Assembly: GCA_029266475.1 (NCBI GenBank) | Contig: JAQSWU010000008.1 | Coordinates: 1 to 47,935, forward strand | Direction: 5' to 3' | Source of the DNA: Rickettsiaceae bacterium | GTDB lineage: Bacteria; Pseudomonadota; Alphaproteobacteria; Rickettsiales; Rickettsiaceae | Length of the DNA stretch: 47,935 nucleotides | Shown here: piece after piece, positions 35,381 to 44,846 of the stretch | How the letters are laid out: each line of letters opens with the position of its first letter | How positions within the stretch are numbered: the stretch's first letter is position 1 | Notes under the pieces: model-generated | What the model was told of the DNA's origin: nothing | The model's input: only the letters and a program-made list of their open reading frames with translations | Database searches by the model: none | Made by a program: the position numbers and the translations under genes

Positions 35381-36544
35381 TTAGCTTTGAGGTCTTGTTA
35401 CTATGCTGAGCACTACAAAGCTTATTGTTGCTGCAAATAAAGAACCAACTATAACTGAAAAGCGCATTTGATTTTCTAGTACATAATCATTAAAAGCTAG
35501 ATCACCAATAAATAGGTTAATGACATATCCAAAGCCTGTAAGTAATCCTATACCTATGAATTTTGGAATATTTAGTCCTTCTGGTAAAGAAACTTTTAAG
35601 AATTTGACGGCTAAGAAGGCTGAACTCAAAAAACCAATTGGTTTACCACATAATAAGCCTAAAATTATTCCAAGACTCATGGAAATATACTTCTCTTCAA
35701 GTGAGACGTGCTCAAAAGAGATTCCAGAATTTAATAGCACGAAAGTAGGCAGTATTAGATAGTTTACAATAGGATGTAGTATTTTCTCTATCTTTCTTGC
35801 TGGAGAGTTATTATACTCATCATAATCCGAAGGTATAAATAATGCGGTAATTACCCCAGCTATAGTAGCTGTAATACCAGATTGAAATATACTTACCCAT
35901 AATGGCACAAAGAGTAGAATATAATATAATGGCTTTCGTACTTTCATTTTGTTTAAAGCAAATAATAAACTAATACATATGATCGAGAATATTAGAGGGT
36001 AAAGATTGATGTGGCTTGTATAAAATAAAGCCATCACTGAAATTGACAAAGCATCGTCTATTAATGCAAATCCAATCACAAAGACCCTGGCGCTTGAAGG
36101 TATTCTACGAGAAAATAAGGATAACATTCCAAGCATAAAGGCTGTATCAGTAGCCATCGGGATGGCCCACCCTTTTACTAAAATCAAGTCATGTCTATTT
36201 AAGAGGAAGTAGATTAGGGTTGGAATGCTAGCGCCGCCAATGGCCGTGAAGACTGGTAACAGTAAGTTTTTTTTATTGTTGAATTCACCATTATTTAATT
36301 GATACTTCATCTCCAAAACAATCATAAGAAAAAATAGAGCCATCATGCTTTCATTAAAGATTTTGATGAATGGTTCGCTATAAGCTACTCCAAAAAGATT
36401 TATCTCTATTACATATCTAATTATACTAAAATATTCCTCACTAAATAGCGAATTGCTTATAAAAATTGCTGCTATCAAAGACAGAAAAAGAGGTATAGAA
36501 GTATTTTCTTCAACTTTTATAAAGTTTCTTATCCTAGCAAGCAT
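35381..36544 (-). CDS. nhaA: Na+/H+ antiporter NhaA
   Basis: A 387-residue antiporter of about twelve helices, the normal NhaA length. Asp133 in PMATDTAFMLGM and the Asp163-Asp164 pair in GFALIDDALS are the ion-binding residues. LLPVFTAIGGASIPTLIYF and GLLCGKPIGF also match. It exchanges two protons for a sodium ion and so supports pH and sodium homeostasis, complementing the sodium-coupled symporters in this window and the partial Mrp genes. It converges with the three-motif gene and stands opposite the chemoreceptor gene. Confidence 0.95.
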   Translation of the reverse strand: MLARIRNFIKVEENTSIPLFLSLIAAIFISNSLFSEEYFSIIRYVIEINLFGVAYSEPFIKIFNESMMALFFLMIVLEMKYQLNNGEFNNKKNLLLPVFTAIGGASIPTLIYFLLNRHDLILVKGWAIPMATDTAFMLGMLSLFSRRIPSSARVFVIGFALIDDALSISVMALFYTSHINLYPLIFSIICISLLFALNKMKVRKPLYYILLFVPLWVSIFQSGITATIAGVITALFIPSDYDEYNNSPARKIEKILHPIVNYLILPTFVLLNSGISFEHVSLEEKYISMSLGIILGLLCGKPIGFLSSAFLAVKFLKVSLPEGLNIPKFIGIGLLTGFGYVINLFIGDLAFNDYVLENQMRFSVIVGSLFAATISFVVLSIVTRPQS

Positions 36545-36775
36545 AATAATTTAAAGTAAGGTTAAACCGATATATTATACCTTATATGTGTTAATATTAA
36601 GTTAATATGCGATATGTGGTTAACCTTAGCAAAATTACTATTAGAGCTATAAATTATGGGCTAATGTAATTAGATATATAAGCAATATTAGATTTTTTAT
36701 ATATAATTAGCAATTATGCAGGTTATTAAGGGCTACAGGCAATACTCAAAGAGATTCTATCATTTAAGGTAATAT

Positions 36776-38752
36776 ATGCTAAATAAAAGCTTTTTAGGAA
36801 ATATATCAAATTCGGTAAAAGTTTTCATAAACTTAAGTCTTATAACAATTTTCATTATTATTCAAGCGTTGCTAAATCATCATCTAGAAGGAACTGTTAG
36901 ATATAACTATGAGACGATGTTGATGCAAAAGGATGCATTATCGATTCATCGAGAAGAGCTTAGTTATAAATCTTTGCAAGCGAAGCTGCTTTATGGAAAC
37001 TTTGTTAATAATTTTCCAAAAAAAAATTCTGAGGCTGAGATTGAAGAATTTAGTGTTTTACTAAAAGAAATGGAAGAAATTTGTGAGACTCATTTCATAG
37101 CATTTGATAATGGTATTGGTTTAACAGCAGCTCAAGTAAAAGACGCATTACAGACTATAAGGGGTAATTTATCTAATTTAAACAACAGGAATAATGGTAA
37201 TTTTAGAGATAAATTATCTACTTTTAAGCTGGAAGCGAGTTATGGAATTGATAATATTTTAAATAAGATAGGAAACAAGAATTTAATAAACCTATATGAA
37301 AATATATTGCAAGCGGAGTATGCATTTATTAAGAAAAGCCAAGATAAGAGATCTTATGAGATATTACTAGCTCACTATGCGGCGTTCAAAGAAGCATTAT
37401 CAAGGCTAGGTAATATTAAAAATAAAGATGAATTGGCATCCAAAATGGCTGTTAAGCTTGAAAATGTGAAGAAAATTGCAGGCTCGGTTATTGAGCTTGA
37501 GGATTTAAAGAATGAATTATCTAATTCGGTAGATAAGCTTATTACTTTAAATAAAGATTTGCAGCTAGCTATCGATGATGAAAGCAAGGACAAAATTAGC
37601 GACAGTCAATCTCTAAGGGAAACATTGGGTTTATTGATATACTTTTTATATTTAATAAGTTTAGTGCAGATAATATCATCCTTTTTTATAATAAAATCTT
37701 CAATCATAGAACCGGTCAAAGATATTGCTGAAGCCGCGCAGGAGATGACTGCTGGCAATTTGATTTCAGTACCTTATACTGATAATAATGATGAGGTTGG
37801 TAGGATAGCTAAAGCGCTAAAGATGTTACAGATAGATATAAGAGATAAACACTTACTTGAAGAAAAAAGTAAGCAATTACACTTTAATACTCCTAATAGC
37901 GACATTGAGACAAAAAATATTAAGGCAATTAGCGAAGAATTTGTTGGTCAGATAAAACATATATTGAATGAGGTTCTAAAAGACTCGAATAAGCTATATA
38001 TTTCCTCTGAAGATATTAACAGTTCCTTCAATAACACCATTGCAGTAATAAATAAGGTTCTAATATCTTCTGAATCTACTTCACAAAATATTCAAGTGGT
38101 AGCTTCTGCAACGGAGGAATTATCATCATCAGTAAAAGAAATTGCCTCTCAAGCGACTAATTCTACTATAGCTTTTAAAGATATGGTAGAGAAAGCCGAA
38201 AAAGCTGATATTAGTATTAATAATTTAAATCAAGCTACTAAAGAAATTAGTAGCATAATTCAAATAATTACTGATATTACTGAGCAGATCAATCTACTGG
38301 CCCTTAATGCGACAATTGAATCAGCGCGGGCAGGGGAGGCAGGTAGAGGCTTTGCTGTTGTTGCAAGCGAAATAAAGAATCTTGCAAGTGAAACTAGTAA
38401 GGCAACTGAACAAATTTTTAACCAAGTAGAAGGAATTCAGCAAGTCTCAAAAAGTGTAGTTAATGGACTTAAAGATATTAAAGCATCGATCGATCACGTT
38501 AATCAGTACTCAAGTAGTATTGCTTCAGCTGTTGAAGAACAGAGTTCTGTTACTACTGAAATTTCCGGTAATATGAATAATGCTTCAAAGGTTACCGTGA
38601 ATATTAAAGAAAATATAGTTGAAATCAATTCTAACGCAAGTCAAGCGCAAGCCTATACAGGCGAATTACTTGCTACCTCTAAATCTATAAAAGATAATCT
38701 GGTTAATCTACAAAGCTCAATCGAAAAGTTTTTTGCTGAAGTCTCTTCCTGA
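36776..38752 (+). CDS. Methyl-accepting chemotaxis protein
   Basis: A 658-residue chemoreceptor. Membrane helix 1 (about 15-34) and helix 2 (about 284-308) bound a helical periplasmic sensor of some 250 residues with no recognised ligand family. A HAMP domain follows (SSIIEPVKDIAEAAQEMTAG...NNDEVGRIAKAL, about 308-362), then the signalling domain with the tip EQINLLALNATIESARAGEA and FAVVASEIKNLA near 500-530. Methylation-type Gln/Glu segments flank the tip. It signals to CheA/CheW, which are not in the window. Together with rpoN and flagellin it shows that this lineage retains motility genes. Confidence 0.95.
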   Translation: MLNKSFLGNISNSVKVFINLSLITIFIIIQALLNHHLEGTVRYNYETMLMQKDALSIHREELSYKSLQAKLLYGNFVNNFPKKNSEAEIEEFSVLLKEMEEICETHFIAFDNGIGLTAAQVKDALQTIRGNLSNLNNRNNGNFRDKLSTFKLEASYGIDNILNKIGNKNLINLYENILQAEYAFIKKSQDKRSYEILLAHYAAFKEALSRLGNIKNKDELASKMAVKLENVKKIAGSVIELEDLKNELSNSVDKLITLNKDLQLAIDDESKDKISDSQSLRETLGLLIYFLYLISLVQIISSFFIIKSSIIEPVKDIAEAAQEMTAGNLISVPYTDNNDEVGRIAKALKMLQIDIRDKHLLEEKSKQLHFNTPNSDIETKNIKAISEEFVGQIKHILNEVLKDSNKLYISSEDINSSFNNTIAVINKVLISSESTSQNIQVVASATEELSSSVKEIASQATNSTIAFKDMVEKAEKADISINNLNQATKEISSIIQIITDITEQINLLALNATIESARAGEAGRGFAVVASEIKNLASETSKATEQIFNQVEGIQQVSKSVVNGLKDIKASIDHVNQYSSSIASAVEEQSSVTTEISGNMNNASKVTVNIKENIVEINSNASQAQAYTGELLATSKSIKDNLVNLQSSIEKFFAEVSS

Positions 38753-38905
38753 TTTTCACTACTATAATTTGAATGAGTGTACCAGAGAACACACTTATTT
38801 AAATTATAGTTTTAAAATAACATTTAGCCTTAGCTTGCAACCTTTCTTTAACTAATTTCTGTTAGATTTAGCGTCAACTAAATTTACTTTACATAAGTTA
38901 TATCA

Positions 38906-40306
38906 ATGAGAATAGAGCAGGGGTTAAAACAAACTCTTAAAGCTAGCCTAAATCTGCAGCAAACAATAAACATGCTGCAATTAGGTGCACTTGATATAGA
39001 TCAATTCATACGCCAGGAGATTGAGAGTAATCCCTTTTTAGTTGAAGATACTAGGGAGGAGGAGCTTAAAGAGGAGCCAAAATCCGAGCAAGAGGATTTT
39101 GAGTATGAAACATTAAATGATTATGCTTGGGATGCTTCAAGCGGAGAAGATGGTTTATCATTTAATAATATTAAGTCCTACTATTACCCTGAAGATAGCG
39201 ACCCAGTAAGCAACCTTGAAAAAGAAACGTCCCTAAAGGATTTTATTTTAGAACAGGTATATGCAGAGTTTCCAGACAATAAGGAACGTATCATAGCATA
39301 TTATTTAACAGATATGCTGTCCGAGAGTGGCTATATTGAAGGTAATCTGGAGGAGATAGCCAGCCAGCTTAAATGTTCGAATAAGCTTATAAATAAAGTT
39401 TTAATAAGGCTACAAAAGCTCGAGCCGGCAGGGATTTTTGCGCGTGATCTGGCTGAATGCTTAAAGCTACAGTTAGAGGAAAAAGGGCTGCTAAATGCGC
39501 AATATGAAATAATATTAGATAACTTACCAAGCGTCGCTACAAAGGACTTCTCCTATCTTGCCAGGCTTTGTAAATTGAGTGAGAGTGAGACTCGCAGCAT
39601 GGTGAGCGTAATTAAAGGATTAAATCCTAAGCCTGGAACCTCTTTTTCTTCTTATAAAGTTGTAGTTAAAATCCCTGATGTATTTATAAGGGTAGATGCA
39701 AATGGAAAAATTTTTGTTGAGCTTAATAAAGATAATGCTCCAAAAATAAAAGTTTCTAAGGAATATTATAACGAAATCAAGCCCAAGGTTAAAGATCAAG
39801 AGCAGCGCAAATTCCTAAGTGAGAAATATCATTCGGCTGGTATGTTGCTAAGCTCTCTGGAGCAAAGGAATAATGCAATCTTAAAAGTTGCTGAAAGTAT
39901 AGCGCGTTTACAAAGAAGCTTCTTTGAGAAGGGGGTGCTGCATGTAAGGCCTCTAACTTTACAAGCAGTGGCCCGGGATATTTCTATGAGCGAGAGTACA
40001 GTAAGCAGGGTTACAACCAATAAATATTTAGCCTGCAGTTATGGTGTCTTTGAGATGAAATATTTCTTCTCAGGTGGTATACAAGCAAATTCTTCGAGTG
40101 AAACCGTATCTAGCACTAAGGTTAAAGAAATCATAAAGAAGCTAGTAGAGCTAGAAGATAAAGAAAAAGTAATTTCCGATGATGAATTAGCAAAAGAATT
40201 AGCTAAATTCAATATCAAGATTGCTCGGCGTACGGTTACTAAATATCGTGAGCAACTTCGAATCCCTACTGCCTTTGTTAGGCGCCGTGAAAAAGCTGAT
40301 GCCTAA
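38906..40306 (+). CDS. rpoN: RNA polymerase sigma-54 factor
   Basis: A 466-residue sigma-54. Region I is Gln/Leu-rich (LKQTLKASLNLQQTINMLQL with IESNPFLVE, 7-47), region II is acidic (to about 110), the core-binding domain follows, then the helix-turn-helix region (LTLQAVARDISMSESTVSRV near 351-370) and the RpoN box ARRTVTKYRE at about 439-448. It directs -24/-12 promoters that need an enhancer-binding ATPase. No such activator is in the window. It lies between the chemoreceptor and flagellin genes, consistent with flagellar control, though no -24/-12 element was found before flagellin. Confidence 0.97.
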   Translation: MRIEQGLKQTLKASLNLQQTINMLQLGALDIDQFIRQEIESNPFLVEDTREEELKEEPKSEQEDFEYETLNDYAWDASSGEDGLSFNNIKSYYYPEDSDPVSNLEKETSLKDFILEQVYAEFPDNKERIIAYYLTDMLSESGYIEGNLEEIASQLKCSNKLINKVLIRLQKLEPAGIFARDLAECLKLQLEEKGLLNAQYEIILDNLPSVATKDFSYLARLCKLSESETRSMVSVIKGLNPKPGTSFSSYKVVVKIPDVFIRVDANGKIFVELNKDNAPKIKVSKEYYNEIKPKVKDQEQRKFLSEKYHSAGMLLSSLEQRNNAILKVAESIARLQRSFFEKGVLHVRPLTLQAVARDISMSESTVSRVTTNKYLACSYGVFEMKYFFSGGIQANSSSETVSSTKVKEIIKKLVELEDKEKVISDDELAKELAKFNIKIARRTVTKYREQLRIPTAFVRRREKADA

Positions 40307-40387
40307 TCCATTTTTTCGTTTTCTTTCTGTTGTCTCTATAAGAAGAAATTAGCGTATTCATAAGGGGTGCAGGCTACATATTCAAAG

Positions 40388-40440
40388 CTTCAACCAAAGG
40401 TTGCAATTTTTGACCCCCCCCCTATTTTTTTTAAAAATTA
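40388..40440 (+). repeat. Dispersed C-tract repeat, copy 3
   Basis: CTTCAACCAAAGGTTGCAAT, TTTTGAC, nine Cs, TATTTTTTTT and AAAAATTA. CAACC/GGTTG form a 5-bp stem with an AAA loop just upstream of the T run. It lies 82 nt after the rpoN stop. Copy 2 matches it at 25 of 27 positions before the C tract. Confidence 0.7.
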
Positions 40441-40510
40441 CCATTTTATAAAGTATAAATATATTTCCTTCACAACCCTTATCCAGCCTTTATAGTAAAT
40501 TTATTTAAAG

Positions 40511-40577
40511 TGTGGTACGTCGTCATTCCTCGCTTAGGTATTACTCATACGCTGCGCTCGTTATTTCTAGTACCACA
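40511..40577 (+). repeat. Inverted repeat around a CG-richer island
   Basis: TGTGGTAC (40511-40518, allowing the first base) and GTACCACA (40570-40577) form an 8-bp terminal inverted repeat. The inside (CGTCATTCCTCGC ... CGCTGCGCTCG) is richer in CG than anything around it. This resembles a short palindromic dispersed element of the kind common in Rickettsiales, but only one copy is seen here. Confidence 0.4.
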
Positions 40578-40771
40578 ACTCAACTAATTTCACTATAGTT
40601 TATGTCAAAATTAAATATAATAATATACTGCTAATTAATCTTGCTCCTATTCTCTACTTATTTTAGCTAAATGTTCTTCTACGGATAAGATTTTCTGCTG
40701 AAATAAACTTTCAAAGGGCTCGAATAGCCTTTGTTATAAAGTTTACAAAGGTTCTTCAAGGATTTGTAAAT

Positions 40772-40805
40772 AAAAAAAAGAGAGTGATAAAATCCCTCTC
40801 TCTTT
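40772..40805 (-). terminator. Rho-independent terminator of the flagellin gene
   Basis: On the minus strand AAAGAGAG and CTCTCTTT form the stem, enclosing a smaller GAT/ATC pairing, and a run of eight Ts ends it. It begins 46 nt after the flagellin stop. Confidence 0.88.
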
Positions 40806-40850
40806 AATTTGACTCAAATTTATACTATTTCGAATCTTAATTTACTAGTA

Positions 40851-43800
40851 TTAGCTCCGAAGTAACTGCAGTAAGCCTTGAGTTATTTGGTTAGCTTGTG
40901 CTAATACAGATATACTAGCATTCATCCTAACTTGGTGCATAGCCATTTCTGAAGATTCTTCCTCAATCTTTGTATCTAAGAATTCAGATCTCGCTGCGTC
41001 CTGGTTTTGGATAGATGCGTTAATAGCTGCAGAAGCATAGTCGAACCTTGACTGATAAACCCCCACTTGCGCACGGATAGCGTTTACTTTTACCAGCGCT
41101 CTTTGAATCACATCAAGAGCTTCACCAGCTTTTTCTGCGGTTTCAATGCTTAAGTTTACGCTGCTACCATTTTCATCTACGTAAATATCGGAAGTTTTAG
41201 CGCTACCAATCTTCACATTGATGTTATCTGACGCTTCTGTACCAACTTGGAAGTTTACGCCGCCGCCAGCATTTGCTTCAGCATCAAGAGCTTCTTTATA
41301 AGCTTCTTGAATAATTGCCGCGTTAGCTGCTGAAGATAAGTTAAGATCTTCGCTACCAATTCTTAGTTCGATATATCTGTTACTAGGATCATTTTCGTTT
41401 CGAAGTCTAAGTAAGCTACCTTTATTAAATGTAGCACCAATACTTGTGCCTGTTTCGTAACGCTCACCGTTAATAGTCATTTCGATACGAGCATCAGTAT
41501 TACCAGTACTTGGCGCAGCAAACTTAATATTATCGATTTTAATACTGTTGAAACTATAGTCATTATAGTATATTTTAGCATTCAATAAAGAACCGATAGT
41601 AGTAGTACCATTAGTTATTGTACCCCCTTCTTTGAACGAACCAATCTCTCTTCTCTGAGTTACTTTAAGATCAGAAAAGGCGTTATCAATACGTCTTGCA
41701 AATGAAGCAGCGCTGGTTGAGTCGGTAACTATTTGACCACTACCTCCAGCCATTTGAATCCTGAAAGAACCTCCGCCATCTTCAGTAGAAACAAGAGTTA
41801 CCCATGTATCTGAAGTAGGAGATGTATTAACTCCACTTGCTTTATATGTATAATCGCCTACTTTAACAGAAAGGTCTACGCTATTACTGCTTACATACTC
41901 AGCCTTAAAGCCGCTTATTTTACCAACAAAGTTTGCATTATTGGTTATTTTACTTACGTCAACCCCTGCTGCAGCTGTACCGCCAGTTAAAGTTCTGTTC
42001 GTAATAGTTAAGTTACCTGTTTTAGCGCCACCTAAAGTAAATCGGTTAGTTGCAGAGGTGCCTATAGCTTTGTAAGTTGCTTGAATCTCACCAGCTGTTG
42101 ATGTTGCTGCGTATGTTGCTTGCATTACACGTGGGTCTAGAGATTTGTTTAAAACCTCTACAGTATTTTTCCTTGTAGCTGCGATGTCAGCGCCAATTAA
42201 TATCTCATCATCCTTACCGGTTAAAGCAGCTACATACCTAAATACTTTACCATTAACATTGAGCCTATCGCCTTGATCATCGGTTACTGTATGAGTATAG
42301 GTGATACCGGCGGTAAGAGCTGCCTGATAACCAGTAAACGTACCTGTGATCCCTGCGCCATAGAATTCGTAATTATCTTCATCAAGAACTCTAATTTTAT
42401 AATCGCTATTATTGGCGATAGTCAAACCGGAGTTAGTAACTGTTGTAGTGCCTGTGATTCTAATCACTTCTCCGCCTTTATAACCATGTCCATTGACAGT
42501 CACTTTTATAGCAGTACCATCAGCATTGACGGTCGCATTAGTGTTGTCAATAGTTGGTCCAACAGCTGAAGTAGCGCTTGGGTTTGTAGCAATAGTAAAT
42601 GCTGCAGTAGCTTGCGCACCCCCTAGTGTTTTTATAATACTATCTTTTACTGTTCCGTATACTTGAGCGTTAAACTGCGCAAGGTCGCCGCCTGTTCCAC
42701 CAGATGTCACAAAAGTATTGTTGTTAACATATTTTATAGTATCACCGGTAATCTGCGCACCACCACCTGTAGAGATAAAGAAGTTATTTCCTGCAATACC
42801 TTTTGATTTATGAGTAAATGTAATTCTTGCTGAATCGGCTGGATCGATTTTAATTTCAACACCCTGCAGTCTTTCATAGTTTGTACCTTTGTTAGCGATA
42901 TATCTATCTATAGCTGCTTTAACTTCAGTTGCAAGTTCTGCTGCAGTTTGGCTAGTATTTGTTCTAATCTCTCCATTTGCACCAGTATAGTTATTAGCAA
43001 GACCTTCAGTGTTTTTAGCGGTAAATGTTATACCGTTAATATTTAAAGTATCTCCATCAAGAAGATCGTAACATTTAGATGAATTACTATTTAACATAAT
43101 ACTGTCGGCAGCAGCACCCCCACCAGTACCACCTGCTGTCGCAGCTGCTGTAGCCACATAAGTGAAAGTATTTTCATCCACTACCGTCACTGTTCTACCG
43201 GTGTCATCAGTAACCGTAGTATCAATATTTGCAACCAGGTTAACGTCAATTAAATCGCCATCTTGAAACCCGTGATTATTTAAAGTTACAGTTACGGTTT
43301 TACTAGCGGCGGTTGTATCAAATTTAGCGCCAACATTGAAATATTTACTACTACCATTACCAAATTTAATTGAAGTAGTAGCAGTAGATGTGTCGGTTGC
43401 TGTATTAGTTTCGATTTGTCCAACGCCTTTATCAAGGTTACCGTTGATCATTTTAATACTGTTAAAGTTTGTGTTTTCAGCAATACGATCAACCTCGTCC
43501 TTTAGACCTTGGAACTCTTGGTTAAGGTATGCTCTTGCATTTTGATCTAATGAGCCTGACTTTGCTTGCGAAGCAAGAGAAGACTGACGTTGCAAGATTT
43601 CACCGATAGCTTGTAATGCACCATCAGCTACCCCAAGCATACTTGTTGCTTGAGCAGCGTTTTTGAAACCTGCTTTTAAAATGTTTACGAAAGCTCTAAA
43701 CTGAGTACCTACAGCAAGAGATGCTACGTCGTCACCGGCTTTAGTTATTCTATTACCGCTGGAAAGTCGTGCGATCGATGCTTGAAGTTTACTAGTAGAG

Positions 43801-43859
43801 TTTTGAAGATTAAACTGTGCTGCCACAGATGAGTTATTACTAACTAGAGTTGCTGGCAT
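40851..43859 (-). CDS. Flagellin, exceptionally long (1002 residues)
   Basis: The N-terminal D0/D1 region (1-140) is typical: NSTSKLQASIARLSSGNRIT, GADDVASLAVGTQFRA-like, LQRQSSLASQAKSGSL and YLNQEFQGLKDEVDRIAENT. The C-terminal D1/D0 (about 886-1002) ends VRMNASISVLAQANQITQGL LQLLRS. Between them lie some 745 residues, about twice the size of a whole common flagellin. The insert contains a duplicated unit with a period of about 260 residues: VTVTLNNHGFQDGDLIDVN (189-207) with IKVTVNGHGYKGGEVIRITG (451-470), and GDTLNINGITFTA (269-281) with GDRLNVNGKVFRY (530-542). A Cys at 263 is unusual for flagellin. AGGAG upstream gives a good ribosome binding site. It should form a filament with large surface domains. 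Confidence 0.93.
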   Translation of the reverse strand: MPATLVSNNSSVAAQFNLQNSTSKLQASIARLSSGNRITKAGDDVASLAVGTQFRAFVNILKAGFKNAAQATSMLGVADGALQAIGEILQRQSSLASQAKSGSLDQNARAYLNQEFQGLKDEVDRIAENTNFNSIKMINGNLDKGVGQIETNTATDTSTATTSIKFGNGSSKYFNVGAKFDTTAASKTVTVTLNNHGFQDGDLIDVNLVANIDTTVTDDTGRTVTVVDENTFTYVATAAATAGGTGGGAAADSIMLNSNSSKCYDLLDGDTLNINGITFTAKNTEGLANNYTGANGEIRTNTSQTAAELATEVKAAIDRYIANKGTNYERLQGVEIKIDPADSARITFTHKSKGIAGNNFFISTGGGAQITGDTIKYVNNNTFVTSGGTGGDLAQFNAQVYGTVKDSIIKTLGGAQATAAFTIATNPSATSAVGPTIDNTNATVNADGTAIKVTVNGHGYKGGEVIRITGTTTVTNSGLTIANNSDYKIRVLDEDNYEFYGAGITGTFTGYQAALTAGITYTHTVTDDQGDRLNVNGKVFRYVAALTGKDDEILIGADIAATRKNTVEVLNKSLDPRVMQATYAATSTAGEIQATYKAIGTSATNRFTLGGAKTGNLTITNRTLTGGTAAAGVDVSKITNNANFVGKISGFKAEYVSSNSVDLSVKVGDYTYKASGVNTSPTSDTWVTLVSTEDGGGSFRIQMAGGSGQIVTDSTSAASFARRIDNAFSDLKVTQRREIGSFKEGGTITNGTTTIGSLLNAKIYYNDYSFNSIKIDNIKFAAPSTGNTDARIEMTINGERYETGTSIGATFNKGSLLRLRNENDPSNRYIELRIGSEDLNLSSAANAAIIQEAYKEALDAEANAGGGVNFQVGTEASDNINVKIGSAKTSDIYVDENGSSVNLSIETAEKAGEALDVIQRALVKVNAIRAQVGVYQSRFDYASAAINASIQNQDAARSEFLDTKIEEESSEMAMHQVRMNASISVLAQANQITQGLLQLLRS

Positions 43860-44284
43860 AAAAATTCTCCTACATGGATTATTTATTAATTTGGCTACCT
43901 GCCCACTAAAAACTAATTACTTTTTTTAAATATTCATAAAGTAATTAGTGTTACCTATTCCTCGATAGTATAACTTAATAACTATTTATCGTTTTTTTTT
44001 AAATTAAGAAAGTTTATAACCTTAAACTGTCTTAAGTTAAGTAACATTTTTAATAATAGTTAGACTATCTCGTAATATATAATAACACTATAATAGTTAA
44101 AAAAGCGTTAAAATAATTAGTTTATTTTTTGCCAATGTAGTGCTTATTATTATAGCGATTGAAAAAACTGTGTGTTTTTTCCTCAAGAAGCGAAAATTTG
44201 CAATTATTTTTATACATAGCTCTTTATTACTAGAGCTTTTATCTATTAAGATTGCCTTTATGAATTAATCATTTATGAGGAGTT
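43860..44284. other. Gap between flagellin and the cold-shock gene
   Basis: No gene is seen. It contains the flagellin ribosome binding site (TAGGAGAA on the minus strand), long T and A runs, and presumably two divergent promoters. A CGATAA motif with a TAAACTTT box occurs on the minus strand, but the spacing is about 4 nt too long for a flagellar sigma-28 promoter. Confidence 0.5.
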
Positions 44285-44488
44285 ATGCAGTCTAAAGGTA
44301 AAATAAAATGGTTCAATCCTTCAAAAGGTTATGGATTTATTTGCAGTGAAGAGGTACAAGATGATATTTTTGTACATTTAAGTGTTCTTAAAGGGCAAAA
44401 AATTTACGAAGGTGACGAAGTAGTTTTTGAAGCTAATAAGTGCGACAAAGGATTTAGAGCTCTTGCTGTAGAGAAGCTTGACGCATAA
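44285..44488 (+). CDS. Cold-shock domain protein (CspA family)
   Basis: A 67-residue single cold-shock domain. It shows GKIKWFNPSKGYGFI (5-19) with RNP1 KGYGFI and RNP2 DIFVHLS (27-33), then the family end GFRALAVEKL. These small proteins bind single-stranded RNA or DNA and melt RNA structure. ATGAGGAGTTATG gives a strong ribosome binding site (GAGGAG). A hairpin follows the gene. The family is often cold- or growth-phase regulated; the leader is too short a sequence to show this here. Confidence 0.95.
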   Translation: MQSKGKIKWFNPSKGYGFICSEEVQDDIFVHLSVLKGQKIYEGDEVVFEANKCDKGFRALAVEKLDA

Positions 44489-44496
44489 TAATAGGT

Positions 44497-44533
44497 AAAG
44501 AATATCTTGAGCATGCTGTTCAAGGTATTCTTT
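44497..44533 (+). terminator. Hairpin after the cold-shock gene
   Basis: AAAGAATATCTTGA and TCAAGGTATTCTTT form a 14-bp stem with one T-G pair and a 9-nt loop, 8 nt after the stop. The T tract after it is only four residues and lies within the stem end, so it is a probable but atypical terminator. Confidence 0.6.
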
Positions 44534-44771
44534 ACATCGAAAAATAATTTAATTGAATAACTCTTCTTGTTGTTATTGTCCCAAATATAACCCACCTCAT
44601 CAAAAAATTTAAATTTATAGTGGTTTTCTATTCAAAGTGATAAAATGCTTGCATTACTAAAAAAGCATGTTATTTTGTAGAGCTATGCATAAGCATTCGT
44701 AAAAAATTAAGGGTGAGTCAAAGATACCAGCCTAAAATTGTATATTTATTATCAAAAGGTAAAAGTTTTAC

Positions 44772-44800
44772 TTGACGTTTTACTCAAGTGATAATAATAT
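44772..44800 (+). promoter_or_regulatory. Sigma-70-type promoter of the str operon
   Basis: TTGACG (44772-44777), a 17-nt spacer and TAATAT (44795-44800) lie 46 nt before the rpsL ATG. Each element matches five of six consensus positions, and the spacing is ideal. Confidence 0.7.
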
Positions 44801-44846
44801 CCTTCCGCAAAATATTATATTTTTTTTATAATTTGGAGTTTTTTTA

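Noticed and set aside
43860-43920. GTGGGCAGGTAGCC before flagellin as a sigma-54 (-24/-12) promoter
   Set aside because: The GG-N10-GC spacing is not met in any register.
43981-44020. TAAACTTT and CGATAA on the minus strand as a sigma-28 flagellar promoter
   Set aside because: The gap between the two boxes is about 4 nt too long, and no sigma-28 gene is known here.
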